From NCBI GenBank assembly GCA_964017145.1, contig OZ024840.1:4712001-4776000 (forward strand): DNA of 64,000 nt. Reading direction: 5' to 3'. The position numbers were made by a program, and so were the translations under genes. This DNA is from Agrocybe praecox. Taxonomy: Eukaryota; Basidiomycota; Agaricomycetes; Agaricales; Agrocybaceae. A model generated the notes under the pieces. That model saw only the letters and a program-made list of their open reading frames with translations. It was not told the origin of the DNA and did no database searches. Each line of letters begins with the position of its first letter. Positions within the stretch are counted from its first letter, which is position 1. This document shows, piece after piece, positions 1 to 12,900 of the stretch.

Positions 1-1
1 A

Positions 2-3000
2 AGCGATCACGAGGGCTATGATATTATGCTGGTCGACGATTCCGGCGACTCCATAGCCAGGCCAGACTCATCGATAGAGCTACCGCTTACCGGGGAACTC
101 TTCGATATAGACCCAAGAATCTCAGACACTCAGCCCACCGAGGAGCCCATGGGCCCTGATATTCGACGTTCATTTGGCCAGGTACATATGTCAGGCAACA
201 GCGACGATACAGCGTCATTGGCTTCAGACTTAAATATGGAACATTCGCCTGCCAAAGAGCTCACGGGGTCAGACCTTAGGGATTCGCTGTCGAAAAACAC
301 TCTTATTGAGCATTCCAAGAACCAGCACCATCAATATGTACACGCCCATACAGACGACAAACAAATTCTAGACATAGGTGTAGACTCTTTAACGGAGCTA
401 CCGCCTAACCAAAAAGTTACAGGATCAATGCTTGTGGATTCGCTTTCGAGCGCACAATTTACCGAAGAACCTGGAGAATCACAGGTTCACGCTGGGGACT
501 CGATGTGCGAGATACACATCGGTAAGGACAACGATATACCGTCGCTGCGCGATTCCACGGAGTTGAAAAAGCCTCACTTGGCTATTGACGCAGAAGGTGA
601 GCATTTCTACCATTATCACCATTAGTTCATGAAGGTTGACTGATACCGTCACTCGGACAGTTTTGGAAGATTCTACGAGACCGCGCAAGTCTTCTTTTAT
701 TATCCGGATCCCACCGAGGAACAAAGAAGGTGAGCATTTCTATAATCATTATTACTTCATATAGATTGACGGGCGCCCTCAATGAGCAGATTTGGCAAAC
801 TCTAAGATCTCGCACCAGCCTCGTTTGATGATCCGGCTCCCAGCGACCAGCAAAAAAGGTGCGCGCATTTCTAAAGCGTAATTGCTACTTCATGAATACC
901 CTAACCCCGAGATAGGTTCGGGAAAAGAGAAAACTCTTCAGCTAGCTGCAAATGAGGTAAACGAGGCCATTCCTTCAACTACGATAGGACTCAATGGAGC
1001 AGAACATTCGCATTACCGTGGTATGTAGTATTCTTGTTCTAGATGGCATGCATTAACAAACCGGAGTTAGGCAAGCGAGTTCGATTCGACTTTACAGAAA
1101 GGAAAGATCTAGAAGACGATGAGACTATAGACGCAGATATATCGACCCGCTGTTCAACGAGTATGGCCTCAATCACAAGCCTCTCAGATTTTGTGGAGCC
1201 TTCTGTTCCTCAGACATCGTGTCCTAAACTTTCAGGAGACCAGGTTGTAGCAGGTATGACAAGCACATGATTTTCACCCTGGCATTCTTGAGATATTCAT
1301 TCTGAACTACAGTGTCTCGACCAGGCAAGCGTCAATTACAAGGTGAAGCAAAATCGCCAAGACCGACAAAGGTGCAGCCAAAAAGGGAGTATAAGAGACA
1401 GGAGGAGGATGGAAAGTCCTCGAGAATAAAGATTGAGTCATTGAAAAGGATTCGAGGCAATTTAAACCGTAAACACGCGGCTCCGACCATCACAGGCTCC
1501 AGAAACGGTCCCTGGATCAATTCATATTCTTTTCAGCCTAGAATGCTTACAGGAAGCGCGTCTCAACACGTACCAGCACTCAAAGTAGTGGACTTGAGCA
1601 GTTACAGCGTTTTACCTGCAAGCCGGGAGAATCAGATGGCGACCAATGGCTCAGATAGTTTTCACCGAACAGAACTTAAAGGAGACAACATGAGCAGTTC
1701 CAGGTCGCTACCTGAAGTCCAGGAGGATCACATAGTTACCAACGTCGTCACCGAGGAACTACGCAGCAGCAGTGCCAGGCGTCTACTTACAACTCAGGGG
1801 AATCAGATGCTGGCGACCACTGGCTCAGATGGCTCTCCTGGACTCGCAGAAATTCAAGGATACGAGCTGAACAGTACCGGGTTGCTACCTGAAGTCTGGC
1901 AGGAGGATCACATAGTTACCAACGTCGTCACCGAGGAACTACGCAGCAGCAGTGCCAGGCGTCTACTTACAGCTCAGAGGAATCAGATGCTGGAGACCAC
2001 TGGCTCAGATGACTCGCCTGGACTCGCAGAAATTCAAGGAGACAAGCTGAACAGTACCGGGTTGCTACCTGAAGTCCAAGAGGATCACATAGTTACCAAC
2101 GTCGTCGCCGAAGATCTACGCATCAGCAGTGCCAGGCGTCTACCTACAACCCAGGGGAGTCAGATGCTGGCGACCAATGGCTCAGATAGTTTTCAACGAG
2201 CAGAACTTGAAGGAGACGACGTGAGCAGTGCCAGGTCGCTACCTGAAGTCCAGGAGGATCACATGATTCCCAACGACGTCACAGAAGATCTACGCAGCAG
2301 CAGTGCCAGGTTTCTACCTACAACTCAGGGGAATCAGGTGCCGGCCACCAATGGCTTAGATGACCCACCCGGAGCACAGACTCAAGGAGACGATTTGAGC
2401 AGCTCCAGGTCGTTACCTGAAGTCCAGGAGAATCACATAGTTACCAACGATGTCACAGAAGATCTACGCACCAGTGCCAGGCTTTTACTTACAACGCAGG
2501 GGATTCAGATGCTGGCAACCACTGGTTCAGATGGCTCGCTTGGACTCGCAGAAATTCAAGGAAACGACTTGAACAGTACCAGATTTCTACCTGCAACCAA
2601 GGATAATCGGATACCAGTGACCAGTGGCATGGTGGATACACTATCAGCGCATGTTATGGAAGACACTGTCGACGAGAATAAGACAGGTGCTGCGGGTCGG
2701 ATGGTATCAGACATTCTTAGCAGCTATCCTACTTCAACCGAAGGCATAAATAATACTTACAAAAATCACACAAGTCAGGACGAACAAGCTCATGATGAAG
2801 AGATGATTTCAAGCGGCGAAGACTCTAATATGGTGTCTACAAATGAAGATTCCTGTGAAGAGGATTCGATAGACGAAATTCTTCCTTACATGGAGCACAA
2901 GTCCGACCTTGTTACCGACCCAAAACCTTTAGGGCTGTCTAGTAGTCCAGATGGCGGGGAGGAAGGCGAGTTTAATGACTTCAGCGATGACGAAAGCCAC

Positions 3001-4545
3001 AGCGAGGGATCCGCGAGCCATGACAATCAGAAGACATCGAAGTGTTCAGCGACGGGAATATTTAGATCTCGCGTATACCGAGAACTACAGGACCAACCAG
3101 TAAGTCGTTTTCGTAATGCGAATGTTTACTCAAATCTAACCCATATGTTGAGAATTCACCTTGTACAAACGCCAGCTTAGTGGAGGTCGTGAAAATATTG
3201 GCCGTCGACCAAGTTTTGCCCCGAGGATGTCGTGACAGACAGATTAGGAAAGTGAACCAACACGGGAGGTCTCGCAAAGCTTCTGCTCAATCTCGTAAAA
3301 ATATATTGAATGTGAGTTCTCATAACAAACCAAATTTATCACTCGCTGATTTATATGACTAGCGCGACGTACGGAGTTTCGCCAAAGTGCTACAGAAAGG
3401 CAAGCTCTGGAGAGTCCCTAGCGACACTAAGCTCCAGTCATTTGCAAAGTGGAATTCAAAGAAGGAGGGCCCCAGGATCAAGAAGTTCCGACTTGATTTA
3501 GAGAGCAGTGGCATCGCAACGGCATGGAACAAACGAGCGGCGCAAGTATTCTCTGACGCTTTCTTGGACCTCGGACTGCCAGAATGGAGCGCCGAAGATA
3601 GAGATGACATTGTGAAATCATTTATGACGCATCTTGTTACCATAAAATCCCTTCACAACAAGACAAAGAGGGCCCCAGAACAAGATACTATCGCAGAAGA
3701 GCGAGTCGCCATTGAGAATTCGGACAAGCTGCAACAGGAGGCTTGCGACCAGCGTCGTCGGAATGTGCGCGTTTCTTTCTTTATGCGCCTATATATCTAA
3801 TAATATAAAACTTCAAGCTCTGCTCTCGTCGTTACATTGGCTGCAAGAACTACTCAGAGTTTGACCCATTAATGAAGACAATGATGGACGATGTGTGGGT
3901 GCATCTTGATGCAGATTGTATGAGTGGAGACGAAATCGACTATAGCTCGCAAGACAAGTCAAAAAAGCATAAGTCGAACGGTCATAAGAGATGCATTGTT
4001 CGCAAACCTGTATGGAGAGATGAAGTCGAATTTCCGTCCTTCACTCGGGTTTGTGACGCTCTGTATTACTCGACGAGATTCGACGAGAGCGGTAAAGTAT
4101 CAGCTGGGAGATTTCCATACGAGCGCGTCCCGTCGAGTCGGATAGAATCGTCGAGCTCTCTGCCCAAGATCCTTCCTTCAAATTTATACAGCCAGAGAAA
4201 GATCGAAGAGATGAAACAGTCTGGGAACTTGGAAGTGAATGTGCTGCAAATGCAGCATCCAGTATCTTTGATTTTCTCCAAGGATGTTCTGAGGTGTTCT
4301 TAAATCCCTCATTTTCTTTTCGCATTTACTCACCATTAATTTTCAGAATTGCGGCTAGATTTCTTCATATAAAGGACCGCACTTCCATCCCCCTTCCTCC
4401 AGATCTGCCAGAATTGAATGCTATTAAGACGGGACCTGCATCGGCGCTCATTAATATGAACTTCCATGTGCTTGGGGCCCAGTATGAGCAGCGCGTTAAA
4501 ATGGAGAGAGCCAAGGTGGCGGAAATTCGCGGAGGGAGGAAATAG
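2..4545 (+). CDS. Large repeat-rich acidic protein, Agaricomycete family of unknown function (5' end outside window)
   Basis: I assembled ten exons: <2-596, 661-729, 790-858, 916-956, 1043-1253, 1313-3099, 3153-3311, 3363-3764, 3818-4293 and 4347-4545. All splice phases agree, and the coding length is 4008 bp (1335 residues plus stop). Introns are 51-86 bp. The N-terminal half is acidic, Ser-rich and low in hydrophobics. Residues encoded at about 1690-2600 form six imperfect repeats of about 58-60 aa carrying 'LPEVQEDHIVTNVVTE' and 'SSARRLLTTQGNQM'. The C-terminal part (3363-4545) looks folded: an Arg-rich RRRN..SRRxIGCK stretch, then a D-x-M-S-G-D-E motif and 'KPVWRDEVE'. That arrangement resembles a Basidiomycota protein family seen next to mobile DNA and of unknown function (recollection, not searched). 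The exon 957-1042 junction is the least certain. I cannot assign a function. Confidence 0.72.
661..858 (+). repeat. Tandemly duplicated exon-intron unit
   Basis: Two consecutive 69-bp exons (661-729 and 790-858) and their downstream introns are diverged copies of one unit. Both introns open with a similar G-T-G-[AC]-G-C..CATTTCT string, and the preceding intron (597-660) opens the same way. Each exon is phase 1 at both ends, so adding or losing a unit keeps the frame. The encoded peptides align as LEDSTRPRKSSFIIRIPPRN and LANSKISHQPRLMIRLPATS. Confidence 0.7.
1690..2600 (+). repeat. In-frame coding tandem repeat, about 175 bp per unit, about 6 copies
   Basis: Within the large exon 1313-3099, units recur about every 174-180 bp. 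Each contains GAAGTCC(A)GGAGGATCACAT, a GACGTCAC-like block, a CGCAGCAGCAGTGCCAG block and CAGGGGAATCAGATGCTGG. The copies stay in frame and differ by substitutions and small in-frame indels. This is the pattern of a minisatellite kept under coding constraint. Confidence 0.85.
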
Positions 4546-4916
4546 ATAATTGTGATTGTTAGGCGAGAAAGGCGTATAGCGCTCGTATGTATCAACTATA
4601 TATTTTCAATCCGAGTCTTGCTCTGGTACACGGCCTGTCTTAGTCTCGGGTGTTTTCAACTGTGGCATCTTCACTTGATAAATTTAAATCCCGCTTTCAT
4701 TAGTCTAATCCGACATTGCTTTTTACTGAGCGTGCCCGCTGCCGATGGTGCATGTCACATGTCACATGTCGCACTGACACTGGTTCAGTTCAATGTGTAT
4801 AACCCGCTAGTTTTCGAGCGCCGAGAAACCTCAAATCATCGACAACAACTTGAGGGGCCACAAGTCTGAAACATAAAGCACGGAAGAACCTACCAGTACC
4901 TATGGCTAGACGACTG
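4546..4916. other. Intergenic spacer
   Basis: This 370-bp gap separates the repeat-protein stop from the next gene's promoter. I see no coding potential above background. A direct CATGTCACATGTCACATG triplication sits near 4748-4770. Confidence 0.5.
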
Positions 4917-4923
4917 TATAAAA
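4917..4923 (+). promoter_or_regulatory. TATA box, candidate promoter of the 5092 gene
   Basis: TATAAAA lies about 175 bp upstream of the chosen start. A plausible 5'-UTR intron (GTGAGA at 5044, AG at 5089-5090) ends immediately before the ATG at 5092. Position and motif are seen; use as a promoter is inferred. Confidence 0.4.
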
Positions 4924-5091
4924 ACTCAAATCAGACTCAGCATGCACATGCTATTGTACAGTCTTTCACTACTCTTGAAGGTTCCCAAAATCGAGAGGAT
5001 AGACACGTCAGGTTTCTACAACCACAAGGAGGTGATTTGAAAGGTGAGAAAGGATAGCCACTCTTCAATTCAAATTAGTATTTAAAGCAGT

Positions 5092-6724
5092 ATGCTAGAT
5101 TATAAAGAAGCGATTTTTCCGTTCACCCAGTGCCAGGTTAAAGTCATCGATGACCTACGGTCTATTTTAGAGCAGCAAATTGATACACTCAAGTCCGAAA
5201 TGGCTGAAGGCTACGAGACTCTTGAGCAGTCCATCAAGAGGGGAATGCAGCAGATAGACTCAATTTATCTGGCTGTGGATAGATTGGAAGAACTCATAGC
5301 GGACATGCAGGAAGGGGCTGAACGAACTTTTAATTCCACCTCTCGCACCGACGTAAGAAAATTTGAAAACAGACTGGTAAGAGGACGTACTAATTGCTAT
5401 ATTCTCTTCATGAACCCACTCTGACCTTTAATTAGACAGCCCTTTTCGATCATTACGAGGAATTACAAGCCAATCACCTACAGCTCAGTGAGGAAGTTAC
5501 ATGCATACAACAAACAAGGCACACAGATGCATGGCAAGACATACAACAAACGACATTACGCAAAGAACGGGAAATTATCTTTAGCATCATCAATCCCATT
5601 TTCAGTGCTCTCAAAGAAGCTTTCGACAACAGTAACGCGAGCCAAGCGCATGATTTAAATCTTTTGCGAGAGGCGTTACAGGCCCACGAGACTCGTATGA
5701 CCAAGAGCGAGGCACGGATCGAAGAAATGGCCGATTATATAGACGTAGAAATTCAAAACATGCACGACACTATGCATGGTAAGGCATTCCGACTTCTCAT
5801 CGCCAGCATTTCGAAGGTTAACGAAGTTTACTAATAGGCGCATTAATTCTGACTCGGGACTCCAATTGCGAATATGGTCTGGAGGAGCACCGAGATAATA
5901 TGTCCCTCGAAAGGGAGCTGTCACTGATTGCACCTCGGGATTTTCGCGCCGTCGCACTCGTCCTTAATTATCACAAGGTGGACCAAGAAAGAGACACGTA
6001 CTCGTATCAAGCCCACGCCCACGAACGGCCCACACTTTTGATATATCTTCTGGCCAAGTGCATGATATACCAGGTTTTTCTTACTTATTTTCTTGCGGCG
6101 CAATCGCGTATGTTACTGCATATTAGGACGTTCCAGCAATACTGTCACGAGAGTACTTTCCCCTTCGGCCTTATATTTGCAGTGAAAATCCCAAGCCTAC
6201 TTGCTCATATCAAGGAGATGGTTCCTAGATGCATTTCGTCTACGATATTTGGACTTTTTGGGTGTTCCTTCAAGACCGCAGTTCTGGCTCGGATAAATCA
6301 ATGGCCACAAATACACTTTAGATGGCTTCGAAGAGTATTCCTCGGCAGCCTCTCATATATGCTCATCCTCATTGCATACTACACACGCCTCGTGTTTCTC
6401 AAAGTTTATCTATTTCTACGACATCCATCCGCAAAGTTTTTCAAAACGCTCGGACTTGCAAAAAGTTACATCAATGTCAAACTCGATGGCTTTTCTGAAA
6501 GCGATGTTCTCCTGTACCTCCCAAAGCCGCCAAGATCCATTTTGCCAGAACTCCTTCACTATTTTCGGAGTCATCGGGTTTATTTTCTTGCTTTCTGTCT
6601 GGAATACTTATTAGAGGACGTCTTGAACTATATGTTCTGGCGCATACAAAGGACATGGGGGCACGAAGAAATCATGTTGTCTTCGAAGGCCCGTAGACGA
6701 TTGCGTAATGTCAACGTCCGCTGA
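5092..6724 (+). CDS. Coiled-coil protein with hydrophobic C-terminal half, unknown function
   Basis: Three exons (5092-5376, 5436-5778, 5838-6724) join in phase to 504 residues. Both introns are 59 bp with good GT/AG ends. Residues 1-210 are almost entirely heptad-like: 'LEQQIDTLKSEMAEG', 'DRLEELIADMQE', 'LREALQAHETRMTKSEARI'. This fits a long coiled coil. The C-terminal 200 residues are basic and hydrophobic, with candidate membrane helices around 'GSLSYMLILIAYYTRLV'. A further 53-bp intron could be drawn at about 6072-6124, but it leads to a stop, so I kept the open frame; the C-terminal third is therefore less certain. The ATG at 5092 directly follows an intron-like acceptor. I do not recognise the family. 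Confidence 0.5.
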
Positions 6725-7281
6725 ACGTTGAGTCATGATCATACGGTGTTGTTGCTCATCAAACACAAGTAGTGGGTCTCACTGTGTTTGATTAATCAGA
6801 CAGAGATTTCTCACCGGCGCGGTAGCAGGGTGACGACATCCACCACGATTCATGTATGTGCCCAGCGTAGCGTAAATCAATACTTCCATTCCACCATATG
6901 TATGATTGAATAAATGACAACGTTAAATTAAGAAAGCGACAGATGCATCTAGACTAAACTCGAAATTTCGTATTTTACAAGGAAGCGAAGAGAATAGCAA
7001 TTTGAGGGAGGGCGAGAATGCTAAAGGGCTTGTGGAAGCGGGACAATGGGGTCTTATTTCTCACCGTAAAATCGGGTGAGGAAAAGACATCATCTGGGGT
7101 ATCTGTTCTGCGACGTAACACGGCAAGATTACTGCGACCCTGAGCTATCTATTGTCTCGCTTGACAATTGTTCTTTACATCGCGCAAGAATTAATGGATT
7201 AAGAATTCAGTCTTACTTTTACTTTTTCCCATAGTCTTCCTTTATATTATGCGCTGCGAGCGTCTGAACCCATAATCAAAC
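6725..7281. other. Intergenic spacer with an inverted repeat
   Basis: There is no supported gene. An imperfect inverted repeat lies at 7051-7088: GTCTTATTTCTCACC, a short loop, then GGTGAGGAAAAGAC. It could form a hairpin in the flank of the RING gene. Nothing else stands out. Confidence 0.4.
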
Positions 7282-8346
7282 ATGCCGCGAACTACTAGTA
7301 AGAGGTCTGGTATCCCTTCCCGTATACAACCACTGCGTCAATGCAAAATGACGAATACCGACACCCAAACTAATAGGAGAACTCGTGAAGCGTCTACCTT
7401 GTCTATCTCAGGCCTGACTCCTACCCCAAGGATTACAAAAACGTACGGAGGTTCTAACCATAAGTACCACTGGCGTAATATCGGCGTCAACAATCAACAT
7501 CGTTCCACATCTCAAGTTCAAAGCTGGTCTGACTGCTACGGGGAAAAGGTGGAAAGAGTCGTTCATCTCCTCCAGGTTAGCATGCGTATTGTGGATAATC
7601 AACATTTGTATTAAACCGTTGAAAGATTACAGACGAAGAATGGGAAGATATCCAAAGCAGTTTTCGATGCGCTACTTTCGATGATACCGACTGTTATCAG
7701 CGTGCGAAGGTCTTGGCTGAGGAACTTTCCACTGTATCCCAAGAAACTTTGAAATTACAACGAAAATTCGACGCGGTGAATACTCCACAATTACGAGCTT
7801 TGAATCTGACTAAACGTCGCTAATGACCGCGCATTGAAATAGATAAAGTCGGATTTCTCACAGAATTCCATGTGCACCATTTGCAAATCCTTCATAGACG
7901 AACCTTATACGTGAGTACAGAGACAATATTAATCAAATGAACATATCTCGATTAACCGCATACATCCAATACACAGTACAGATTGTGGGCATAGCTTCTG
8001 TGCGCAGTGCCTAACGAGCCATTTTGAGTTCAGCCTGCACACGCAATTGGAACAGATGGAGCACGTGCCTGCTCTACGTACTTACTTCACCGAAGGTGTC
8101 AGGCTTCCAACGTCTGCCCAGGATTTGAATACGTTAGCATCATCGATGAGAAGCTGCCTCATAAACCCTGTGGACGTATTTTCATACCCATGTCCGCTGT
8201 GCAGGTTCTCATTAAAAACACAGCCCACACCATCCCCTCAGTATGAAAACTTCATCACACGAATGATGCTCTTACTTGGAATAAAGCCATCCTTGACGGC
8301 TTTAGATGAAATAACACCCTCTTTTGACACTCTGTTCCTAGCGTAA
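7282..8346 (+). CDS. Coiled-coil/RING-finger protein (putative E3 ubiquitin ligase), copy 1
   Basis: Four exons (7282-7585, 7633-7775, 7843-7910, 7977-8346) join in phase to 294 residues. After a low-complexity N-terminus there is a charged, coiled-coil-like stretch (about residues 103-149). A C3HC4 RING follows, with C160, C163, C175, H177, C180, C183, C244 and C247. The first pair is 'CTIC', the centre 'CGHSFCAQC' and the last pair 'CPLC'. The loop between the sixth and seventh ligands is unusually long, about 60 residues. RING domains normally bind two zinc ions and recruit an E2 ubiquitin-conjugating enzyme; ligase activity here is inferred. The paralogue at 14788-15550 has identical last-two-exon lengths. 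The 7776-7842 intron could instead end at a later AG. Confidence 0.78.
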
Positions 8347-9961
8347 CTCGATACATGTAGTATATGATATCCTTTTACGCAGTTATGAACGAAATAGTAT
8401 ATATATAGCGTAGCATTGTGTTCTACTTTCATATAAGATTGATGGAAAATGATACGAAGTTATGAAACTGGGCAGCTCCATCTTTCCAAATAAAGGATAC
8501 ACGCCTCGCATTATGAGTTACGAAAAGAAGGCCTGAAGGATGGATCAACGTAGAGTCTGGAAGCAGGATGAGAAGAAAATAAGAGTATGTACTTACAGCA
8601 TCGTCAACGGTATGTGGACCACGTCGCACTCATGCTGAGAAATCTTCTTGATGTGAAATAATAGTACTTGGTTTTGTTCGTCCAAGGGAATATGGGTTCC
8701 ACAATGGCGGCCTAAGCCTCAAATCGTTATCCCTGCCGCTGATGTCTAACCCAATATCACTAACCAACCTAGACGTATAGCTCTCCAACGATCAATCGCG
8801 ACAGCGGTCATCGGAGAAACACCCGACCCATGTGATGGAACCCACAGTATGGCCAGCGCACAAATCTGACAATAATTTTGTCCCGCCGCTGGAAGGCTGC
8901 TTCCCTTCTCCATACACAAGCCGAGAAACTGTACAAGGCTTGATTTAGCGGGAGTCTTTGGGAGTCTTCGGAAATAAGTAGAACGATACGCACCATTGAG
9001 GAGATCAATACACGAGTTTTATGTTCAACGTTTCTACGTCTTGCTGTCCCTTCGTTATCTTTAACGCCTCAGGCCTCATCTGTTGCTCGTCTACCACCTC
9101 CAAATATCAGGATGCACCCTTGTAATACATAAGTTCCGAAATGATAATGATAGTAATCCTAATCGAAATGGATCATAGAATTAGTAATTGCACTAATTGC
9201 CACACATGAGACCGTCTGAACGCCTTGACAGAAAGAGAATGCGGATAAAATTTATACTCTATTCCCCATTCCATCGAAAAGAAATAAGTCGAGTACTTAC
9301 CAGTTTATCTTCGATTTCTCGCAACATCATTTCCTCCACGATCGTTAAACGGGGTATCTTTCCAGCAATTTTGGCGTCTCGTTGATATCTTATTTCTCTC
9401 TTCTACTAGAGGGCCAGCTTGTTGCGCTGCTGGCGTTGTTGAGATCTTCTTTGCCTTTTTCCGTTGACACTTCGCGGGGCATCACTATCCTCGTTGTATG
9501 GTGGAGTGGCGCGGACAGTAAACAAGCAAGGGAAGGGAGCGATGAAGACGAGGATAATGGTTCGTGAAGTATATGCCGTGTCAAAAGAGACTTGGTTTTT
9601 ATGCGCAATGAGGGGGTATAATCATATGCAGGAAGTCGTTGAAGGATGCAGACTCCGCAGAGAGGTTATAGTGAATCACTAGCTATTGATCTTGGCAAGA
9701 TCTTGACGAAGACCGGCTCATCAATACATCACGCGTCACGCGTCACGCTGGAGGTATTGTAAGTCCCTTTAAATTTATGGATTCATTTATTGTTCATTTT
9801 TACCAGAAAATCAGATTCGCTTTTTTATACAGACAAAATTTTATTTGCCTAACAATTAACGAGTGCGCAAAGCAGGCAAACAGGCGTCTACTTATAAATA
9901 CTATCAGATATTTGGTTTCTTAAATCAGCGTTTCAAGTTGGTACCGTTGATAGAAATTGTG
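8347..9961. other. Intergenic, 1.6 kb, no gene recognised
   Basis: Only short open frames without splice-compatible partners occur here. The stretch lies between RING copy 1 and the end of the transposase gene, so it may contain the right end of that transposon. No terminal inverted repeat or CACTA terminus was identified by eye. Confidence 0.4.
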
Positions 9962-12900
9962 TCACATCCGTAGTGGGAGGACGTGTATGAAAGGTATTGT
10001 TATAGAGGGAATGTCAACATAAATGGCAGCGAAATGGCAAGTAACATCCGAGATGGGAACCAAGGTAACTTCGGGTGCAAGTGTACTGTACGAGAGATAT
10101 CCAGCCGCTTGAGGTAGCTGGCGGCAGTAATCATGCTGAACATTTTTATCGCAAAGGTCGTTGTATTGTCTTATCAAAGCGAAGAATTTTGGCTGATCCC
10201 GACGGGGCTCTAGGTACGAGATTATCTTGACAATTCTACCGGCCTTCAACTGGTGGGATTGGCGGAAAATCACATAGCTGTTGGCATGGGCCCCAGCTTC
10301 GAATCTTTGGCCGTAGCGAGTGACATACGTAGCCTCTGTTGTATTGAATCGCGTCGAGGGAGGGCTTCCAGTATCGTTCCTCTGAAACCATGTATTTAGA
10401 ATAGCGCAGAATTCGATGATTGCGTCCGTTGGCTCATTTTTTAGATTAAAATGAAGAGCTACGTCCTCGGAAAGCGTGCCCCGAATAGTGACTTGGTATC
10501 TTTTTTCATATATTTCAACCACAGAACCCAGTTCTTCTGGCAAAGCAGCCTCAGCAAATAAAGCTCGAAGGTTTTGCATCCTGCAAAAACGCATGAAAAG
10601 AGTCTTCTCAAGCTCTCCTAAGATACAATAAGAAGTTCAACACATATTCAAGTTTGAGGCGCTCGAAAGATAGTATGTCTCACCAAATTTATTATTTGTT
10701 GGAAGCCCTTGAATGATTCCATTGAATCTCTCAAAAGCAAAGCATCTCCAAGAATGAGTGGGACCGAAGCGCTGCAAATGTGTTGCAAAATGCAAAGAAA
10801 GGTGCTGATACGGCGTTATGTTTGCAAAAGGGTATAGCTTTAGGAATTCCGATGCGTAAAGTACCATATGTTTTTCGTAGAGTGCAGTGTCTTCCGGACA
10901 AATTGTGCGCTTATTGGCTATCTTGACAGCTGTGACGAGGTGGAGAAAATTTTCCAACATTTTGTATTTTTTGTCCTCTTTTGGAAGGGACCCCCATAAA
11001 CGCGTCAAGGTTATAGGGAGGTTTACAGTACAAAAAGCTTTCCATTCGTCCGCTTTGAATTTACCCCAGTTGACTTCACCAGGATGTTTAGGGGCCCGAT
11101 TGAACCAAGAAGGAAGTTTGGTTTTTTCCATATCCCGACGAATTTCGTCTAAGGTTTCGCGTCCTAGTACTGCCTGATCTTTTCGCTTGGAGTTGGACTG
11201 TTCTTCGTCTATCAGCTCGCCGTTTTCGTCAATAATGCCATCTGCAAAGCGCTATCGGACATTTTATTAAATGATGTCAGATAAAAGAACCGATTGACCC
11301 ACTGCTTCTTTAATCAAGTCCTCTAACTCGTTTTTTTTCATCACTTGGTATTCTTGATAATTTCGAGTGCCCTGGAGCTTCATAACGCATAAAACTGCCA
11401 AGAAATGCTTTCGTAGTGAGGAAACCTTCGTCTTGGATCCACTTTTATATATTCCAGCAAGTTTTTCTCGGTCATCTTCTGTCATTTCTTCTAGACCTGA
11501 TTCAGGCTGTCTATCTTTTTGTGAATTCCGTTGAACTTTGCGACCGTTTATGTCAACTATCCCATCTTGAAATCTCTATTAGTCTGTCAGATAGTATTCT
11601 CTCAGCACAAACATGAATTTTTTCTTACTATATCATGCAATAACGCTATTAGGTCCTTTTTTGAATTCTTGTAGGCAAATCTTTTACCCCCCAGCTTAGC
11701 CATGCATAAGTCGATGATGTCCTCTTTGTCCTGTTTCGCCAGCTCCGACTTTCCCATGCGATATAATGTTGCAATTTGTGAGGAAGTCAGAGGTTGCCGA
11801 CTCGTAGATTTGTTCAATTGACTAATGCCAGGTATCGAGCTACCCGTTGCCTCCATGGACTTGCTTGAAGGAAGAACAGATGACGTTCCTGGTAGCGTTG
11901 GTAGGGGCAAATCATTGGCATTTGGCACGCTGGGCAGAGGAGTTGCCAGCTGCTTATTGAAACCATGTGCGATTCTCTATGGTGTACCATCCAACGTTAA
12001 TCATATTTCAAGCGGCAGAATATTGTTACTCACATATTCGGTCAAGTGCCTGATAAGGAGCGATCTTCGACCGCCATAATGTAGGCCATATTCTCGGCAG
12101 AGGAATTGCAATTGCTCTTTGGAGAGCCTTTCAAGAGGGTAGGCGGTATTCCCATCTATCATACGTCCGTGTTGAAAAACGTGCAGAGCCATAGTAATCT
12201 CCTCCTCCTCTAATCCCATACCGAGTAAAGAGTCTCCTTCTCCATCAGCAAGCTTGTAGTCCATTCCCCAGATTTGGCGGATATGTCTATGAAATATGCG
12301 AAGATAAAATCCATGCATCGAGTCGATAACAACAAATTTTGTTGGGTCCCAGTAGGGCAGCCGAAGAAGCTCAGACCATCTGATTCCATGCTCACGGAAT
12401 GCCTTGTCTCTTTGGTACTCAGATTCTGCTTCCAACCACTCGTTTGCATGAGTGATATGATCCTCCCAGCGACGAGGAGTCCATTTACTCCGGTCTAGTT
12501 CATTCATATTGTGGAGTGGCAGCAGACATTCAGAGCAAAAATGGCCGGAGGCGTGGCTACCAAGACCAGCAACACGGCGTGCAGCGGGGAGGTCACATAT
12601 GAGCGGGATCAACGCGCCTTTAATGAGTCGTCCGTGAGGATATTTAGGAGTAGAGGTAAGATAAATGCCATCAAACCACAACTTTAGGAGATCGTCCACA
12701 ACTGGCCTGATGAGATGGTTAACTTTGTGGGTGGAAGGTTCCCGAGGACCCGGGACGATACCGAGAAGAAATACATTTTCTGCTTTATATCGGACCTCAG
12801 GCGGGAGATTGAAGCAAACGAGATATATTCCACAAATTGTCACCACTTTGCCTGCTTCCCTGTTGCCGTAAGGATTGAATCCATCCATATTAAGACCAAA

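Noticed and set aside
5900..6724. Extra 53-bp intron at about 6072-6124 in the coiled-coil gene
   Set aside because: Splicing it leads to a stop after 33 codons, while the unspliced frame stays open for over 270 residues. Kept as unspliced with lowered confidence.
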